Assembly (NCBI GenBank): GCA_022870745.1
Contig: CP085323.1
Location: 2,976,001 to 3,040,000 of the forward strand
Source of the DNA: Silvibacterium acidisoli
Lineage (GTDB): Bacteria > Acidobacteriota > Terriglobia > Terriglobales > Acidobacteriaceae
Length of the DNA stretch: 64,000 nucleotides
Reading direction: 5' to 3'
The notes under the pieces were generated by a model that was not told the origin of the DNA, did no database searches, and saw only the letters and a program-made list of their open reading frames with translations. How positions within the stretch are numbered: the stretch's first letter is position 1; each line of letters starts with the position of its first letter. The position numbers were made by a program, and so were the translations under genes. This document shows positions 35,270-43,874 of this stretch, piece by piece.

Positions 35270-37032
35270 CGTTGTCCGGGAGGGGTTGTGGCCGGCGCCG
35301 CAGGTTTCGGCGCCGGGGACTTCGACGACGGATCGTCGTCACCATCGTCCGGAACCTCGTGCCTGGGCAGGGCGAATGGCTGCTTGATGCCCTTTTCTGC
35401 CGCGGCCTTGGTGTCGGGCTGCCCGTCGCGCACTGTCAAAGCCGCGTTGTATTCGGTGACGGCTTTGTCGCGGTTATCCTCTACGTCGAGAATGCGGCCA
35501 AGGTAAATGTGCGACCAGGCGAGCATACGAGGATCGCTCGAAAGACGTACGGTTTCCTGGAATGCCGCCTCGGCATCTTCAATCTTGCCCTGCAGCAGAC
35601 TGGCGCGGGCGAGGATGAAGTTTGCACGCGCCGGCTCGGCGGTGTGTTCCTTCAATGCTGTCTGCGCAAGCATGGATGCGTTGCCTGCATCTCCCTTACT
35701 CAGATCCTGCTCGGCAAGGTCGAGGCCATGCGGCTTCGACGAGGTGCGGCTCAATACGTCGGCGGTGCCCTCTTCAACGAACTGTACGTTCTTTGCGCGA
35801 TGGACTTCCTGCTCGACGTCCATGCCGTAGACCATTTCACCGATGCTGTCTTTGAGACCTACCGGACCCTTTTCGAAGGGAATCATCTGGTTATAGAAGT
35901 ACTGGGTCAGAACGTAACCCTGTGCCATATCCTTGGCGACGAGCTTTTCGCGGATGGCGGAATCCCTTTGAACTGCCGCCTGGTGTTCGCGGTAAGCAGG
36001 TTCGAGGGTGTTCAGCGCCTGCCCGGCAGGAATTGGCGGAATGGTCACGCCGGTATCCATGGTGCGGGCTTCGATCGAGAGAATCATCGACTCGATTACC
36101 AGCGAGACAATATCGCTGCGGTAGACGAAATCGAGAGGAGCATCACGAACGACCTTTAGAAATGGCAGCAGGCGGTCGATGGCTCCGGCGCGGGCGTAAA
36201 GCAGCGGCTCGATCTCATAGTGCAGGTAGGTGTGCCGCACTTCCTGCATGCGGATGGTCCCGCCAACAGGAGACGCGACTACGACGTAGTCGGTTCCGTA
36301 GACGCGGGCGTTGGTTTCGGCAGGCGAAAGCAACGGCTCCACGACAACGAGGAACCGGCTGCCGTCATACGTGCTGGCCGGCACCTTCAGATAGGTATTG
36401 GTGTCGACGATCATCTTGGTCAGCGGCGTGTGCAGCTGGTTGATGATTTCGTCGTACGCGGCGTGGTTAGCCACGAAGATCGCGTGGAGCTGGATGTCCT
36501 GGGCAAACTTGCGCAGGATGGGAAGAATCTCAACCACCTGCGTGGAGTCGGGCGGCATGTCCGCCAGGTCGACGCTGGGTGCGAGATCCGGTGGCGGCGT
36601 TACGTAAAGCGAGAGGGAGATGTACTGCGCGAGATCCTTGCTTGCCTCGAGCGAGTGGTGCATGTCGATGAACTGGCAAAGCTGGTCGCGATCTTCACGC
36701 GCGGCCGCGGACTGTGCGGTCGCCTCGTTAACCTCTTCGCGGATGTGCTTGCGGATGGGGTCGGACTCTTCAAGTCCGTTGTCGTAACCGCAGGCATTCA
36801 ACGCAACAGCGATATCGAAGAGCGTTTCGCTGTATTGCAGGCTGATTGCCGGTCCGGCAGGATCCACCAGCGCAGGCGGCTTTGGCTTGGGCGGCATCTT
36901 CGGCGCAGCAGAGGGCGTCTGCCCATTCGGCGTTGTCGCCTTCACCGGCTTTTGAGCGAATGCAAAGGACAGAGCCAGCGAACAGGCTGCCACAGAACTG
37001 AGGAGACGAGTGAGACGAGGAGAAAACCGCAT
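35266..37032 (-). CDS. Secreted TPR-like protein, first gene of the rnc operon
   Basis: The 588-residue protein begins with a signal peptide (1-26) and a proline-rich segment, then about 350 residues of alpha/beta sequence of unknown type. Residues about 440-560 contain TPR-like helices: ANFILARASLLQGKIEDAE and WSHIYLGRILDVEDNRDKA. The C-terminal 40 residues are low-complexity Pro/Ala/Asp. No catalytic motif is recognisable. Overlap with rnc shows co-expression. It may be a periplasmic assembly or tethering factor; this is not supported beyond the repeats. Confidence 0.7.
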   Translation of the reverse strand: MRFSPRLTRLLSSVAACSLALSFAFAQKPVKATTPNGQTPSAAPKMPPKPKPPALVDPAGPAISLQYSETLFDIAVALNACGYDNGLEESDPIRKHIREEVNEATAQSAAAREDRDQLCQFIDMHHSLEASKDLAQYISLSLYVTPPPDLAPSVDLADMPPDSTQVVEILPILRKFAQDIQLHAIFVANHAAYDEIINQLHTPLTKMIVDTNTYLKVPASTYDGSRFLVVVEPLLSPAETNARVYGTDYVVVASPVGGTIRMQEVRHTYLHYEIEPLLYARAGAIDRLLPFLKVVRDAPLDFVYRSDIVSLVIESMILSIEARTMDTGVTIPPIPAGQALNTLEPAYREHQAAVQRDSAIREKLVAKDMAQGYVLTQYFYNQMIPFEKGPVGLKDSIGEMVYGMDVEQEVHRAKNVQFVEEGTADVLSRTSSKPHGLDLAEQDLSKGDAGNASMLAQTALKEHTAEPARANFILARASLLQGKIEDAEAAFQETVRLSSDPRMLAWSHIYLGRILDVEDNRDKAVTEYNAALTVRDGQPDTKAAAEKGIKQPFALPRHEVPDDGDDDPSSKSPAPKPAAPATTPPGQR

Positions 37033-37186
37033 ACGTGTTTCTAGAAACCTGCGCGAAAGTGGGTAGCCTGTCCGGAGTTTATTCGCCTGTAAGGAACAGG
37101 GTCAAACCCGCCCGGCCGGAACCGTATGACGGCAAGGCGATCCGGGGCGGCAGGGAAGTGGGCGAAGATCCGCTTCGGGGAAGCCC

Positions 37187-37921
37187 TTACCCCTGGACGG
37201 CGATACCGGAGAAGGATACGAGCGCAACGCCGCGAACTGGCTCTCCAAAGACGCGGGCCGGTTCGAAGATGCTGAACAGCAGCAGGTTCTCGATTCGCGC
37301 ACGAGCCGCAGCATCATGGGGGCCGGAGATGATGTGGTAGTCGTACACGCGGCCCTCGTCGTTTACGTAGGCTTCGACGATGACGGAATCGGAGTCGTCA
37401 GAAACGGTAACCTTGGCCTCGCCTACATTCTTCACATCGCCGGCGTGATCGACTCCAAGCTCGGGGGCATTGGACTCGTTCATCGAGTACAGGAAGCGTG
37501 GGCTGGTCGCGGCGCCTGCGGGTTCGTCGCGGGCTTCCACGGGTTCCGGAGCTGCAAAGGCGCCGATAAGCAACGCGACCGAACCGATCAAAAGAACGGC
37601 GCTGGCAAAACCGGCTGAGGCACGCAGCAGGAACGGTGCAAAGGTATTCGACCAGCGGACCTGCCAGCGGGCAAGGCTCTGCTTTGTTGTGCGTTGCTGT
37701 TCCTGGGAGATGGCCACACGCAAACGCAGGGCGAGATCTGCCGGAGCTTTGGCCGGGCCCAGATCTGTGAGCACCTGCTGCATGTTGCGCCAGGAGGCGA
37801 ATTCCCGGGAGCAGGCTGCGCAGCTCTCAAGGTGCGCGGCAACCTGCTGCATTGTGACGCCGGTCATGGCGCCGTCAAGATACGAAGAGAACTGGCTCCG
37901 GATTGCGTTGCAGGATTTCAT
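37187..37921 (-). CDS. Zinc-finger anti-sigma factor with TonB-like C-terminal domain
   Basis: I take the ATG at 37921 (MKSCNAIRSQ), with GGAGG-type sequence just upstream and an overlap with the sigma gene stop; the frame continues upstream without support. The 244-residue protein has a zf-HC2 domain with HxxxCxxC in AAHLESCAACS (about 27-37) and a single membrane helix at about residues 100-123. The outer C-terminal domain (VIVEAYVNDEGRVYDYHI to FEPARVFGEPVRGVAL) resembles TonB C-terminal folds. This layout suggests an anti-sigma factor that senses the envelope directly. Confidence 0.75.
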   Translation of the reverse strand: MKSCNAIRSQFSSYLDGAMTGVTMQQVAAHLESCAACSREFASWRNMQQVLTDLGPAKAPADLALRLRVAISQEQQRTTKQSLARWQVRWSNTFAPFLLRASAGFASAVLLIGSVALLIGAFAAPEPVEARDEPAGAATSPRFLYSMNESNAPELGVDHAGDVKNVGEAKVTVSDDSDSVIVEAYVNDEGRVYDYHIISGPHDAAARARIENLLLFSIFEPARVFGEPVRGVALVSFSGIAVQG

Positions 37922-38625
37922 CGGGCCTCCTCCGCACGGAGCGCAGAACCCGTAGGCATGGCCGGTTGAGATGGCCGCTTGCAAACAGCCTCGGCATAGG
38001 GCATCAGGCGCGCCTTCAGATGAGCACGTCCTCGCATCAGGCGGGACTTGATGGTTCCCAGGTTGGTATCGAGGATTTCAGCAATCTCCTCGTAAGCGAA
38101 ACCTTCAATGTCGCGTAGGACAACGACCGTCCGAAAGGGTTCGGGTACCTGCCGCAGCTCTGCTTCCACGCGGCTTCGGATTTCCGACTGGGCAGCGAGG
38201 TCGAATGGCGAATCCTGTTCGTCGACCAGTGTGTCCTTGATGCAGATGCAGGCACCCTCACAGGACGGGTCACCGGTTTCGGTTTCGATCGTGATTTCCT
38301 GCCGGCGATGTCGCGACCACCAGCGGCGCTGATTGGCCGCCTCATGCAGCGCAATGCGATAGATCCAGGTGCGCAGGCTGGCATCGCCGTGAAACCCGGA
38401 AATTCCACGGTAAACCTTGACGAAGACTTCCTGTGTGATATCGGCGGCGTCTGTGCTGACGGGAAGGGTGCGTGCGATCAGGCTGTAGATCGGCTGATGG
38501 TAGGTGGCGATAAGCCACGAGAAGGCCTCTTCCGACCCAGCCTTAAGCTGGGCTACCAGATCGGTCTCTTCCGGACGGATTCCAATGGCGCTGACCAGAT
38601 TACCCACGGCGGTTCCCGCTTGCAT
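37918..38625 (-). CDS. ECF RNA polymerase sigma factor
   Basis: The 235-residue sigma factor has region 2 with AADITQEVFVKVYRGISGF (about residues 60-78) and region 4 helix-turn-helix GFAYEEIAEILDTNLGTIKS near residue 190. An acidic, Cys-containing insertion (GDPSCEGACICIKDT) sits between the regions. The stop overlaps the anti-sigma start, so the two are co-translated. The regulon is not known from this window. Confidence 0.88.
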   Translation of the reverse strand: MQAGTAVGNLVSAIGIRPEETDLVAQLKAGSEEAFSWLIATYHQPIYSLIARTLPVSTDAADITQEVFVKVYRGISGFHGDASLRTWIYRIALHEAANQRRWWSRHRRQEITIETETGDPSCEGACICIKDTLVDEQDSPFDLAAQSEIRSRVEAELRQVPEPFRTVVVLRDIEGFAYEEIAEILDTNLGTIKSRLMRGRAHLKARLMPYAEAVCKRPSQPAMPTGSALRAEEAR

Positions 38626-38762
38626 GGAAAAACTCCTCCTACCTTAACAGGAAGCGGTTGCAACCTGCGAGTCCACGAGGGAAATCTGCCGCCGGCGGCC
38701 GAGTGTCTCGCTCACTCTACCCTTCTTAGACACCGGCAGTTATGGGAATAGTTCCCACAGAA

Positions 38763-39449
38763 TTAGTTATTTGTCGATGGAGCGGGAGCTGGAGGAGGCG
38801 TAGACGGTTGAGGCTTCGGCTTGGCGGCGACCCGCTTCTTTTTCTTGGGAGGTGCCTGTGGGCCGTCGTCGACCACGGCTCCTTGTGTCGCAGCCGCCGG
38901 TGAGGCTGCCGGGGCTGCTTTGGCAGCAGCCTGCAGCTTCACAATGGTCTGCTCCTGCAATTGCGAAATGTTGAGGATGCGTTCGCCCAGCGATTTACGG
39001 ACCGATTCGAGGCTTTGCAGGGAATTCGATAAGGACGCCGAGTCATTCGACGACGCCACCATGGAGGCGGTGCTGGAGATGCGAAGCAGAACGTCATAAA
39101 GTGCATCGAGATTGCGATAGAGAGCAAAAGTGGGCTCGACGGCGTTCGGCGCGGCATCTGCCTGGTTCAGCAGGCCGGGCAGCGTGCCCTGAATATCGCG
39201 CTGGATCGAGGAGATGTTCTGAAACGTCGATTCGCGCACGTCATCGCGGGTCTTCCACTTGGACAGATTCAGGTTAGAGAGAGCCTGCTGGATCTGATCC
39301 AGTGACGGCTGCACCATGCCGGAGGCGGTAGGAAGAGAGGCTGGAGGCGTCTGCTGGGCAGCCGCCGCGGATTGCGCGAGCAGACGCGGAGTGGGAGCTA
39401 CAAAACTCAACGCAACGAAGGCAAAACAGCAGGGAAGAAAGACTCGCAT
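38763..39449 (-). CDS. Secreted Pro/Ala-rich protein of unknown function
   Basis: I use the ATG at 39449 (MRVFLPCCFAFVALS); the longer frame upstream runs across the tRNA gene on the other strand and is not credible. The 228-residue product has a signal peptide to about residue 26, a helical region (about 45-165) of leucine- and serine-rich heptad-like sequence, and a Lys/Pro-rich tail (PPKKKKRVAAKPKPQPSTPP). It may be a coiled-coil envelope protein. Function unknown. It is divergent from the tRNA. Confidence 0.6.
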   Translation of the reverse strand: MRVFLPCCFAFVALSFVAPTPRLLAQSAAAAQQTPPASLPTASGMVQPSLDQIQQALSNLNLSKWKTRDDVRESTFQNISSIQRDIQGTLPGLLNQADAAPNAVEPTFALYRNLDALYDVLLRISSTASMVASSNDSASLSNSLQSLESVRKSLGERILNISQLQEQTIVKLQAAAKAAPAASPAAATQGAVVDDGPQAPPKKKKRVAAKPKPQPSTPPPAPAPSTNN

Positions 39450-39560
39450 AACTAGAGAGACGATGCCTGCCAGGAAAGGGAAGTTGCCACGGAACTGTCG
39501 AAAGCCAAACGAGTTTGACGAAAACGCCCCAGTCAGCGAGAATGAACTTACCCGCCTAGT

Positions 39561-39636
39561 GGGCCTGTGGCGCAGTTGGGAGCGCGCTTCCATGGCATGG
39601 AAGAGGTCATCGGTTCGATCCCGATCAGGTCCACCA
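39561..39636 (+). tRNA. tRNA-Ala (anticodon GGC)
   Basis: A full cloverleaf fits: acceptor stem 39561-39567 pairs with 39626-39632 (one G-T pair), the anticodon stem CTTCC/GGAAG encloses loop 39592-39598 with anticodon GGC, and the T arm is ATCGG-TTCGATC-CCGAT. The 3' CCA (39634-39636) is encoded. It is the integration target of the adjacent integrase: the element starts directly behind it. Confidence 0.95.
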
Positions 39637-39707
39637 ATTCATTCAACAACTTACGAGTTTTGCGGTTAATTCTTAAAGGTCCCGAAAGGTCCATTAAGAG
39701 GCTGCCC

Positions 39708-40913
39708 TCAATTCGCACCGATCTCCTCCCTCAACATTCCCGCCACCCTGGACTGCGCCTGACGCTTGGCAGGCGTGACCGCCTGCGCATAAACCTCAAG
39801 CGTCATCTTGATCGTGGCGTGCCGGAGAAGCTCCTGCACCACCTTGATGTCCTCGCCGTTGGCTTTGAGGAGAGTGGAGAATGTTCGCCGGAATGTATGC
39901 CATCCGACGTGCTTCAGAATCTTCGCCCGCTTAACCGCGGGACGGATATGACGCTTCAGGAGTGAATCGGGGCTATAGGGCTGCTTTCCTCTCATGCGCG
40001 TACTCGCGAAGACCCAGTCCTCCGGCTGGTTATAAGGGGTAGCCCTCTTCCAGGTAAGAAGTTCCTCGGCGATCCACGGATCGAGAGGGACCGGCTTGCG
40101 CGAGATCTCCGTTTTGCAGCGGCCAACCACCTGCCGATAGATCGACCGCGTGACCGCCAGCTCCAACTGCTCGAAATTGACATCGAGCCATTTGAGAGCC
40201 ATCAGTTCACTCCGGCGAAGACCGGTGACGGAATCGAGCAGGACCATCACGCGCTCCCGATGAGATAACTGATCGAAGAGCAGACGGAGTTCCCCAGCAT
40301 CGAGGACGTCCGGAATCTGCATTCGCTTCGCGCTCTGCCGCACCATTGTGATCGGGTTGCTGCCCAGAGGCATCAACTCATGACGGATGGCGTGATTGAA
40401 CAGAACGCTCATGACCGATCGGATCTTCGCCTTGCTTCCGCGCGACAGGTCATCCTTACTCTTACCTGCGCGCTTCAGATTACGAAGCCATTTTTCCACC
40501 TGTGTGGTTCGCACTTTACGCATCTCGATCTCGCCCCAATCGGGAAGAACGTAAGCATCAAGGATGTCGATATAGGTCGTCCTTGTAGCGTAAGAACGGC
40601 CTTCGTCCTCTTCCTCTTCGTTCTTGATCGGGCCAAGCTCGTGCTGCTTGAAGTGACCGATGAGAGCGCCCACCGTGATTGGCTGCTTTGCCGATCCCGG
40701 TTGCTCTTCGTTGATGGTTATGCGTAGAGCTTCCACGGCCTTCATTGCGCTCGTCTCGGTCGGATACTCCTTGACCGTGCCCAGCGTCTTCGTCCGGCGT
40801 ACCCGTTGCCCGCTGGTGTCGATATCCCACCAGCGAAACGCCCAGCAATCCGGGCCGTGCTTCCGCTTCACGCGGCTTAACATTCCTTGTTGATACCGTG
40901 TCCGTCGAAACAT
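39708..40913 (-). CDS. Tyrosine site-specific integrase
   Basis: The 401-residue recombinase has an N-terminal SAM-like/Arm-type region and core-binding domain. The catalytic domain shows R233 in TGLRRSEL, the beta-hairpin lysine near 273, HTFR at 339-342, H365 in ELLRHATIK and the nucleophile Y375 in LEVYAQA. All catalytic residues are present. It ends 72 bases from the tRNA. Its start overlaps the excisionase stop (TAATG). The product should integrate and excise the element at tRNA-Ala. Confidence 0.93.
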   Translation of the reverse strand: MFRRTRYQQGMLSRVKRKHGPDCWAFRWWDIDTSGQRVRRTKTLGTVKEYPTETSAMKAVEALRITINEEQPGSAKQPITVGALIGHFKQHELGPIKNEEEEDEGRSYATRTTYIDILDAYVLPDWGEIEMRKVRTTQVEKWLRNLKRAGKSKDDLSRGSKAKIRSVMSVLFNHAIRHELMPLGSNPITMVRQSAKRMQIPDVLDAGELRLLFDQLSHRERVMVLLDSVTGLRRSELMALKWLDVNFEQLELAVTRSIYRQVVGRCKTEISRKPVPLDPWIAEELLTWKRATPYNQPEDWVFASTRMRGKQPYSPDSLLKRHIRPAVKRAKILKHVGWHTFRRTFSTLLKANGEDIKVVQELLRHATIKMTLEVYAQAVTPAKRQAQSRVAGMLREEIGAN

Positions 40914-41197
40914 TATTTCCTCCCGTTTCGCGCAGCACGGACCGCTGGCTGTAATGGTGCCATATCTTGACCGTTCGCGTCGGCAGTTTCCGGCATCATT
41001 TCCCGTATGCAGGACTCCAGAACGGAGGCGCGAAACCGCCAGAGTTTGCCGAATTTCAGCCCAGGAATCTCTCCCCGGCGCGCTCTTCGTTTCACCGTCT
41101 CGGGATGCACCCCAATCAGATCCGCCACCTGTTGGCTATCCAGAAAGCGCTCGAACTCCTCCAGCCCCATCCTGTGCTCCACGCCATCGTCTCGCAT
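40913..41197 (-). CDS. Helix-turn-helix excisionase-like (MerR/AlpA type) protein
   Basis: The 94-residue product has a winged HTH of the excisionase/DNA-binding domain type: LDSQQVADLIGVHPETVKRR and ARRGEIPGLKFGKLWRF, at about 19-57. Such proteins bend attachment-site DNA and direct the integrase toward excision. It overlaps the integrase start by one base, making an xis-int operon with the promoter in the 215-base gap to the right. Confidence 0.8.
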   Translation of the reverse strand: MRDDGVEHRMGLEEFERFLDSQQVADLIGVHPETVKRRARRGEIPGLKFGKLWRFRASVLESCIREMMPETADANGQDMAPLQPAVRAARNGRK

Positions 41198-41412
41198 GTC
41201 ACCTCTCCTGCCGGCACCGCGCGCTTGATGCAGCCCCCGGTCGCGGAAAATCGCAGCCGGTCGTGCCGATAGACCGACAATAAGGCGGGGTTGAGGCCGC
41301 GATTATTACTCTTTCCGGTGCACTCTTTCATCTCCGTCAATAATCCAGAGGCCACCGTGAAGAACATGGAACTTGATCGTCATCGGCGCTCTACGCGATC
41401 ATCGAACTATCC

Positions 41413-41856
41413 ATGAGCAGCGCGCCGAGCAATCCACCGGGCAGCACACCTCCAGTGCCGGTCTACTGGAGCGAAGAGAAGGACTGGATTGTTCTCATTG
41501 TGTTTCTGCCTCGATATGACGCGCAAGACCGTGAGTGCGCGACTGAAGCGATCGGCTATATGTTCGCTTATGCTCAGATGACCGATACGCTCATGGTGGC
41601 CCTTGTCGGCGATCCCGCAGCCGACGCCTATGAACTACTGTTCTCGTTTTCAACTCCCGATAACAAGGCCGAGTTCCTGCGACTGCTACAGTCGAACGAC
41701 ACCACCGCCTGTGAAGAGGACGAAATACTTGTGCCGCACCAAACCGAGATCGACGCAGCCCAGCCTATCGCGCGTGTGCTACCCGCAGACGTGATGCGAA
41801 AGGTTACCCTCGTCGCAACTATGCTGCTCGGCGGACAGGACGAAGCGATCCAGTAG
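41413..41856 (+). CDS. Hypothetical protein
   Basis: The 147-residue protein is divergent from xis. It has an acidic, hydrophobic-alternating sequence (ECATEAIGYMFAYAQM, TPDNKAEFLRLLQ) and no known motif. No clear ribosome site lies before its ATG. The function is unknown; the position, between the xis-int promoter region and the methyltransferase, suggests an accessory gene of the element. Confidence 0.5.
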   Translation: MSSAPSNPPGSTPPVPVYWSEEKDWIVLIVFLPRYDAQDRECATEAIGYMFAYAQMTDTLMVALVGDPAADAYELLFSFSTPDNKAEFLRLLQSNDTTACEEDEILVPHQTEIDAAQPIARVLPADVMRKVTLVATMLLGGQDEAIQ

Positions 41857-41988
41857 CACTTAATCTTGCATCGACCAACGCCGCGAATGGCTGGCAGAAG
41901 ACCTCTCTGCTGTTGGCGCAGCAATGCCAATACTCTCCTCATCTTCAAAATCCATGGCTCTGCGCATCGCCCGGACACTGCGTCGGGT

Positions 41989-42172
41989 CTTAGCCGCCGC
42001 CCGGCGGCACGGCGCGGCTCTGCTTTTCCGGCTTTCAGAAAATCTTTTTGATCGATCTGCCGCAAAGAGCGCGTGGCAGAAAAAGATTTTCCGAACCTTC
42101 CGAAAAAGCGCCGCTTGGCCTTGGGAGGCGGGCCCCTCGCATCGCTTCGCGTGGTGTGTCCCGGTCGACTTC
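41989..42172 (+). repeat. Long hairpin repeat, copy 1, upstream of the orphan methyltransferase
   Basis: This segment aligns at roughly 75-80 percent with 54117-54302. It contains long imperfect arms (about 42022-42052 and 42076-42109) of AT-rich sequence with a loop that includes CCGCAAAGAGCGCG. A more GC-rich downstream part carries TCGCTTCGCG and GTGTCCC. The whole sits in the 347-base gap before the methyltransferase gene, otherwise without a gene. See findings for the proposed role as a single-strand promoter. Confidence 0.85.
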
Positions 42173-42203
42173 AGAGACATGGGGACCAAAGGAGATTTCA
42201 GAG

Positions 42204-42902
42204 ATGGCAACCACGAGCGCAGCAACCACACAGCAGAGCAGCCTCACCAACACGATCCTTCACGGCAACTGCATCGACGAAATGCACGAGATGCCCGCAA
42301 ACAGTGTCGACTTCATCCTCACCGACCCGCCCTATCTCGTGAACTACCGGGACCGAAGCGGGCGCACGATCCAGAACGACGTAAAGGCAGACTGGCTCAA
42401 GCCCGCGATGCAGGAAGCCTATCGCGTATTGAAGCCGAATCGCGTTGCCATCATGTTCTATGGCTGGACGAAAGTGGATGAGTTCTTCGCAGCCTGGAAA
42501 GAGGCGGGGTTTCAGCCGGTGGGTCACATCGTCTTCCGCAAGACCTACAGCTCGAAGTCGAGGTTTCTCAGCTATCGGCACGAGCAGGCATTCTTGCTGG
42601 CAAAGGGCAGGCCGCCATTGCCGAAGCAGCCGGTAGCGGATGTGATCGACATGCCCTATAGCGGCAACAAGCTGCATCCCACTCAGAAGCCGATACAGCC
42701 TCTAGCGCAGTTGATTCGCAGCTTTACTCTACCGGGCGAGCTGGTGCTTGATCCGTTCGCAGGCAGTGGCAGCTCATGCGCAGCGGCATTGCTGACAGGC
42801 CGCAGATATCTCGGCGTAGAGATGGATGATGAGTATTACCAGCAGGCTAGCGAGCGCATGGCCAGAGTGCATGCAAGGACCGCCATAAGGCGGTCCTCTT
42901 AG
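42204..42902 (+). CDS. Orphan DNA methyltransferase, beta class, DPPY motif (adenine-N6 type)
   Basis: The start at 42204 is supported by AAAGGAG at 42188-42194. The 232-residue product shows the order motif IV before motif I, as in beta-class amino-methyltransferases: LTDPPYLVNY (about 38-47) then LDPFAGSGSS (about 190-199). DPPY favours adenine-N6 over cytosine-N4. No restriction endonuclease gene lies nearby, so it is an orphan enzyme, as often found in conjugative elements for escaping host restriction. A hairpin lies inside the last codons (42878-42897) and may act as a weak terminator. Confidence 0.88.
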   Translation: MATTSAATTQQSSLTNTILHGNCIDEMHEMPANSVDFILTDPPYLVNYRDRSGRTIQNDVKADWLKPAMQEAYRVLKPNRVAIMFYGWTKVDEFFAAWKEAGFQPVGHIVFRKTYSSKSRFLSYRHEQAFLLAKGRPPLPKQPVADVIDMPYSGNKLHPTQKPIQPLAQLIRSFTLPGELVLDPFAGSGSSCAAALLTGRRYLGVEMDDEYYQQASERMARVHARTAIRRSS

Positions 42903-42906
42903 TTCG

Positions 42907-43039
42907 GCATTCCCACCTGGTGGGATGTTGCCGCGTGTTCGCCACGCCTCAAGGCGAGCTGTCTCTGTCAGTCATGGTGCTTGCAGCCTTGACCCGCAGC
43001 GCACCCGCGGATTTCTTTGCTGTTCATGGTGGGAATGCC
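42907..43039. repeat. Inverted repeat pair in the 307-base gap before virB2
   Basis: Two perfect 12-base inverted repeats, 42907-42918 and 43028-43039, are 109 bases apart. The left arm also overlaps a local dyad, TCCCACC-T-GGTGGGA, at 42912-42926. They sit in the gap between the methyltransferase and the virB operon. Otherwise this gap holds no gene that I can support. Confidence 0.6.
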
Positions 43040-43086
43040 CATGTCCGCGCATGCGCACTCCGGTAAAAATCGATGCCTCTGGATTA

Positions 43087-43114
43087 TTGACGCGGATGAA
43101 ATAGCCGGTACGAA
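43087..43114 (+). promoter_or_regulatory. Possible promoter of the virB operon
   Basis: TTGACG at 43087-43092 and TACGAA at 43109-43114 are spaced 16 bases apart, roughly sigma-70-like, about 100 bases before virB2. This rests on weak similarity only and was not tested. Confidence 0.3.
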
Positions 43115-43209
43115 ACGGTAAGAATCGACCGCCTATTTCTCGCCTATCTTCACCAAAGCACGAAACACCGAGAGTGGCCACTCGACGGTACATCACCAAG
43201 GAGACTCCT

Positions 43210-43545
43210 ATGGAGAGCACCCGTCCGTCGATGCGAAGTCGTGTCCTTATGTGGGCACGCCGTCGCCGCCTAACCCGATACGCAGCCCCGCTGCTTCTGC
43301 TGTCCGCCCTTCCGGTCTACGCCCAATCGACGGGCAGCGACCCGTGGGACAACGCAGTCAACGTCCTCAAAACCGCGTTTACCGGAACGATTGCGCAGGG
43401 GTTGAGCCTCGTCGCCATTGTCGTCGGTGGCCTGATGTTCGCCTACGGCGAAGGCCAGTCCAAGAAGACCCTTGCCGGCATTGTGTTCGGCGTGGGCATG
43501 GCAATAGGCGCAGTCAATTTTATGGCCTGGTTATTCCCCGGCTAG
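43210..43545 (+). CDS. virB2: VirB2/TrbC-like prepilin subunit
   Basis: I use the ATG at 43210 with AAGGAG just upstream; an earlier in-frame ATG at 43174 lacks one. The 111-residue protein has a basic N-terminus and a long signal sequence ending ALPVYAQS. Two hydrophobic helices follow, IAQGLSLVAIVVGGLMF and IVFGVGMAIGAVNFMAWLF, the pattern of TrbC/VirB2 pilins. It is the conjugation pilus subunit and the first gene of the operon. Confidence 0.85.
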   Translation: MESTRPSMRSRVLMWARRRRLTRYAAPLLLLSALPVYAQSTGSDPWDNAVNVLKTAFTGTIAQGLSLVAIVVGGLMFAYGEGQSKKTLAGIVFGVGMAIGAVNFMAWLFPG

Positions 43546-43559
43546 AAGGAGGTGATCCA

Positions 43560-43874
43560 TTGTCTCAGTCAGCGGAACGTCGCGTGAACCCTGTGTACAA
43601 GGCCATGAACAGGCCGCTGACTGTCCTGGGAGCAGAGCGGCGATTGTTCTTCGTCGCTCTGATCTCGGGAGGATCGATCTTCTCTCTCCTGCATTCCCTC
43701 ATCGGTGGCATCGGGCTGTTCATCATTGGTGTCATCATCGCCCGCATTGCCACCAAGCACGACGTAGAGATTCTGCGGGTGCTCTTCAACAGCAGCAAGT
43801 TCCGCAGACGTTACGACCCCATGAAGGCCGACACGCTGCAGGTCCGCATAGCGAGGCGCGATGTACAAGATTGA
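43560..43874 (+). CDS. virB3: VirB3/TrbD-like T4SS inner membrane protein
   Basis: The frame has no ATG at the right place. A TTG at 43560 preceded by AAGGAGGTGA (43546-43555) gives a 104-residue protein beginning SQSAERRVNPVYKAMNRP, with two closely spaced hydrophobic helices (residues about 30-62) and a basic tail. This is the short VirB3 topology. The last 14 bases overlap the virB4 start, as is common, since VirB3 and VirB4 often function together and are sometimes fused. Confidence 0.8.
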   Translation: MSQSAERRVNPVYKAMNRPLTVLGAERRLFFVALISGGSIFSLLHSLIGGIGLFIIGVIIARIATKHDVEILRVLFNSSKFRRRYDPMKADTLQVRIARRDVQD

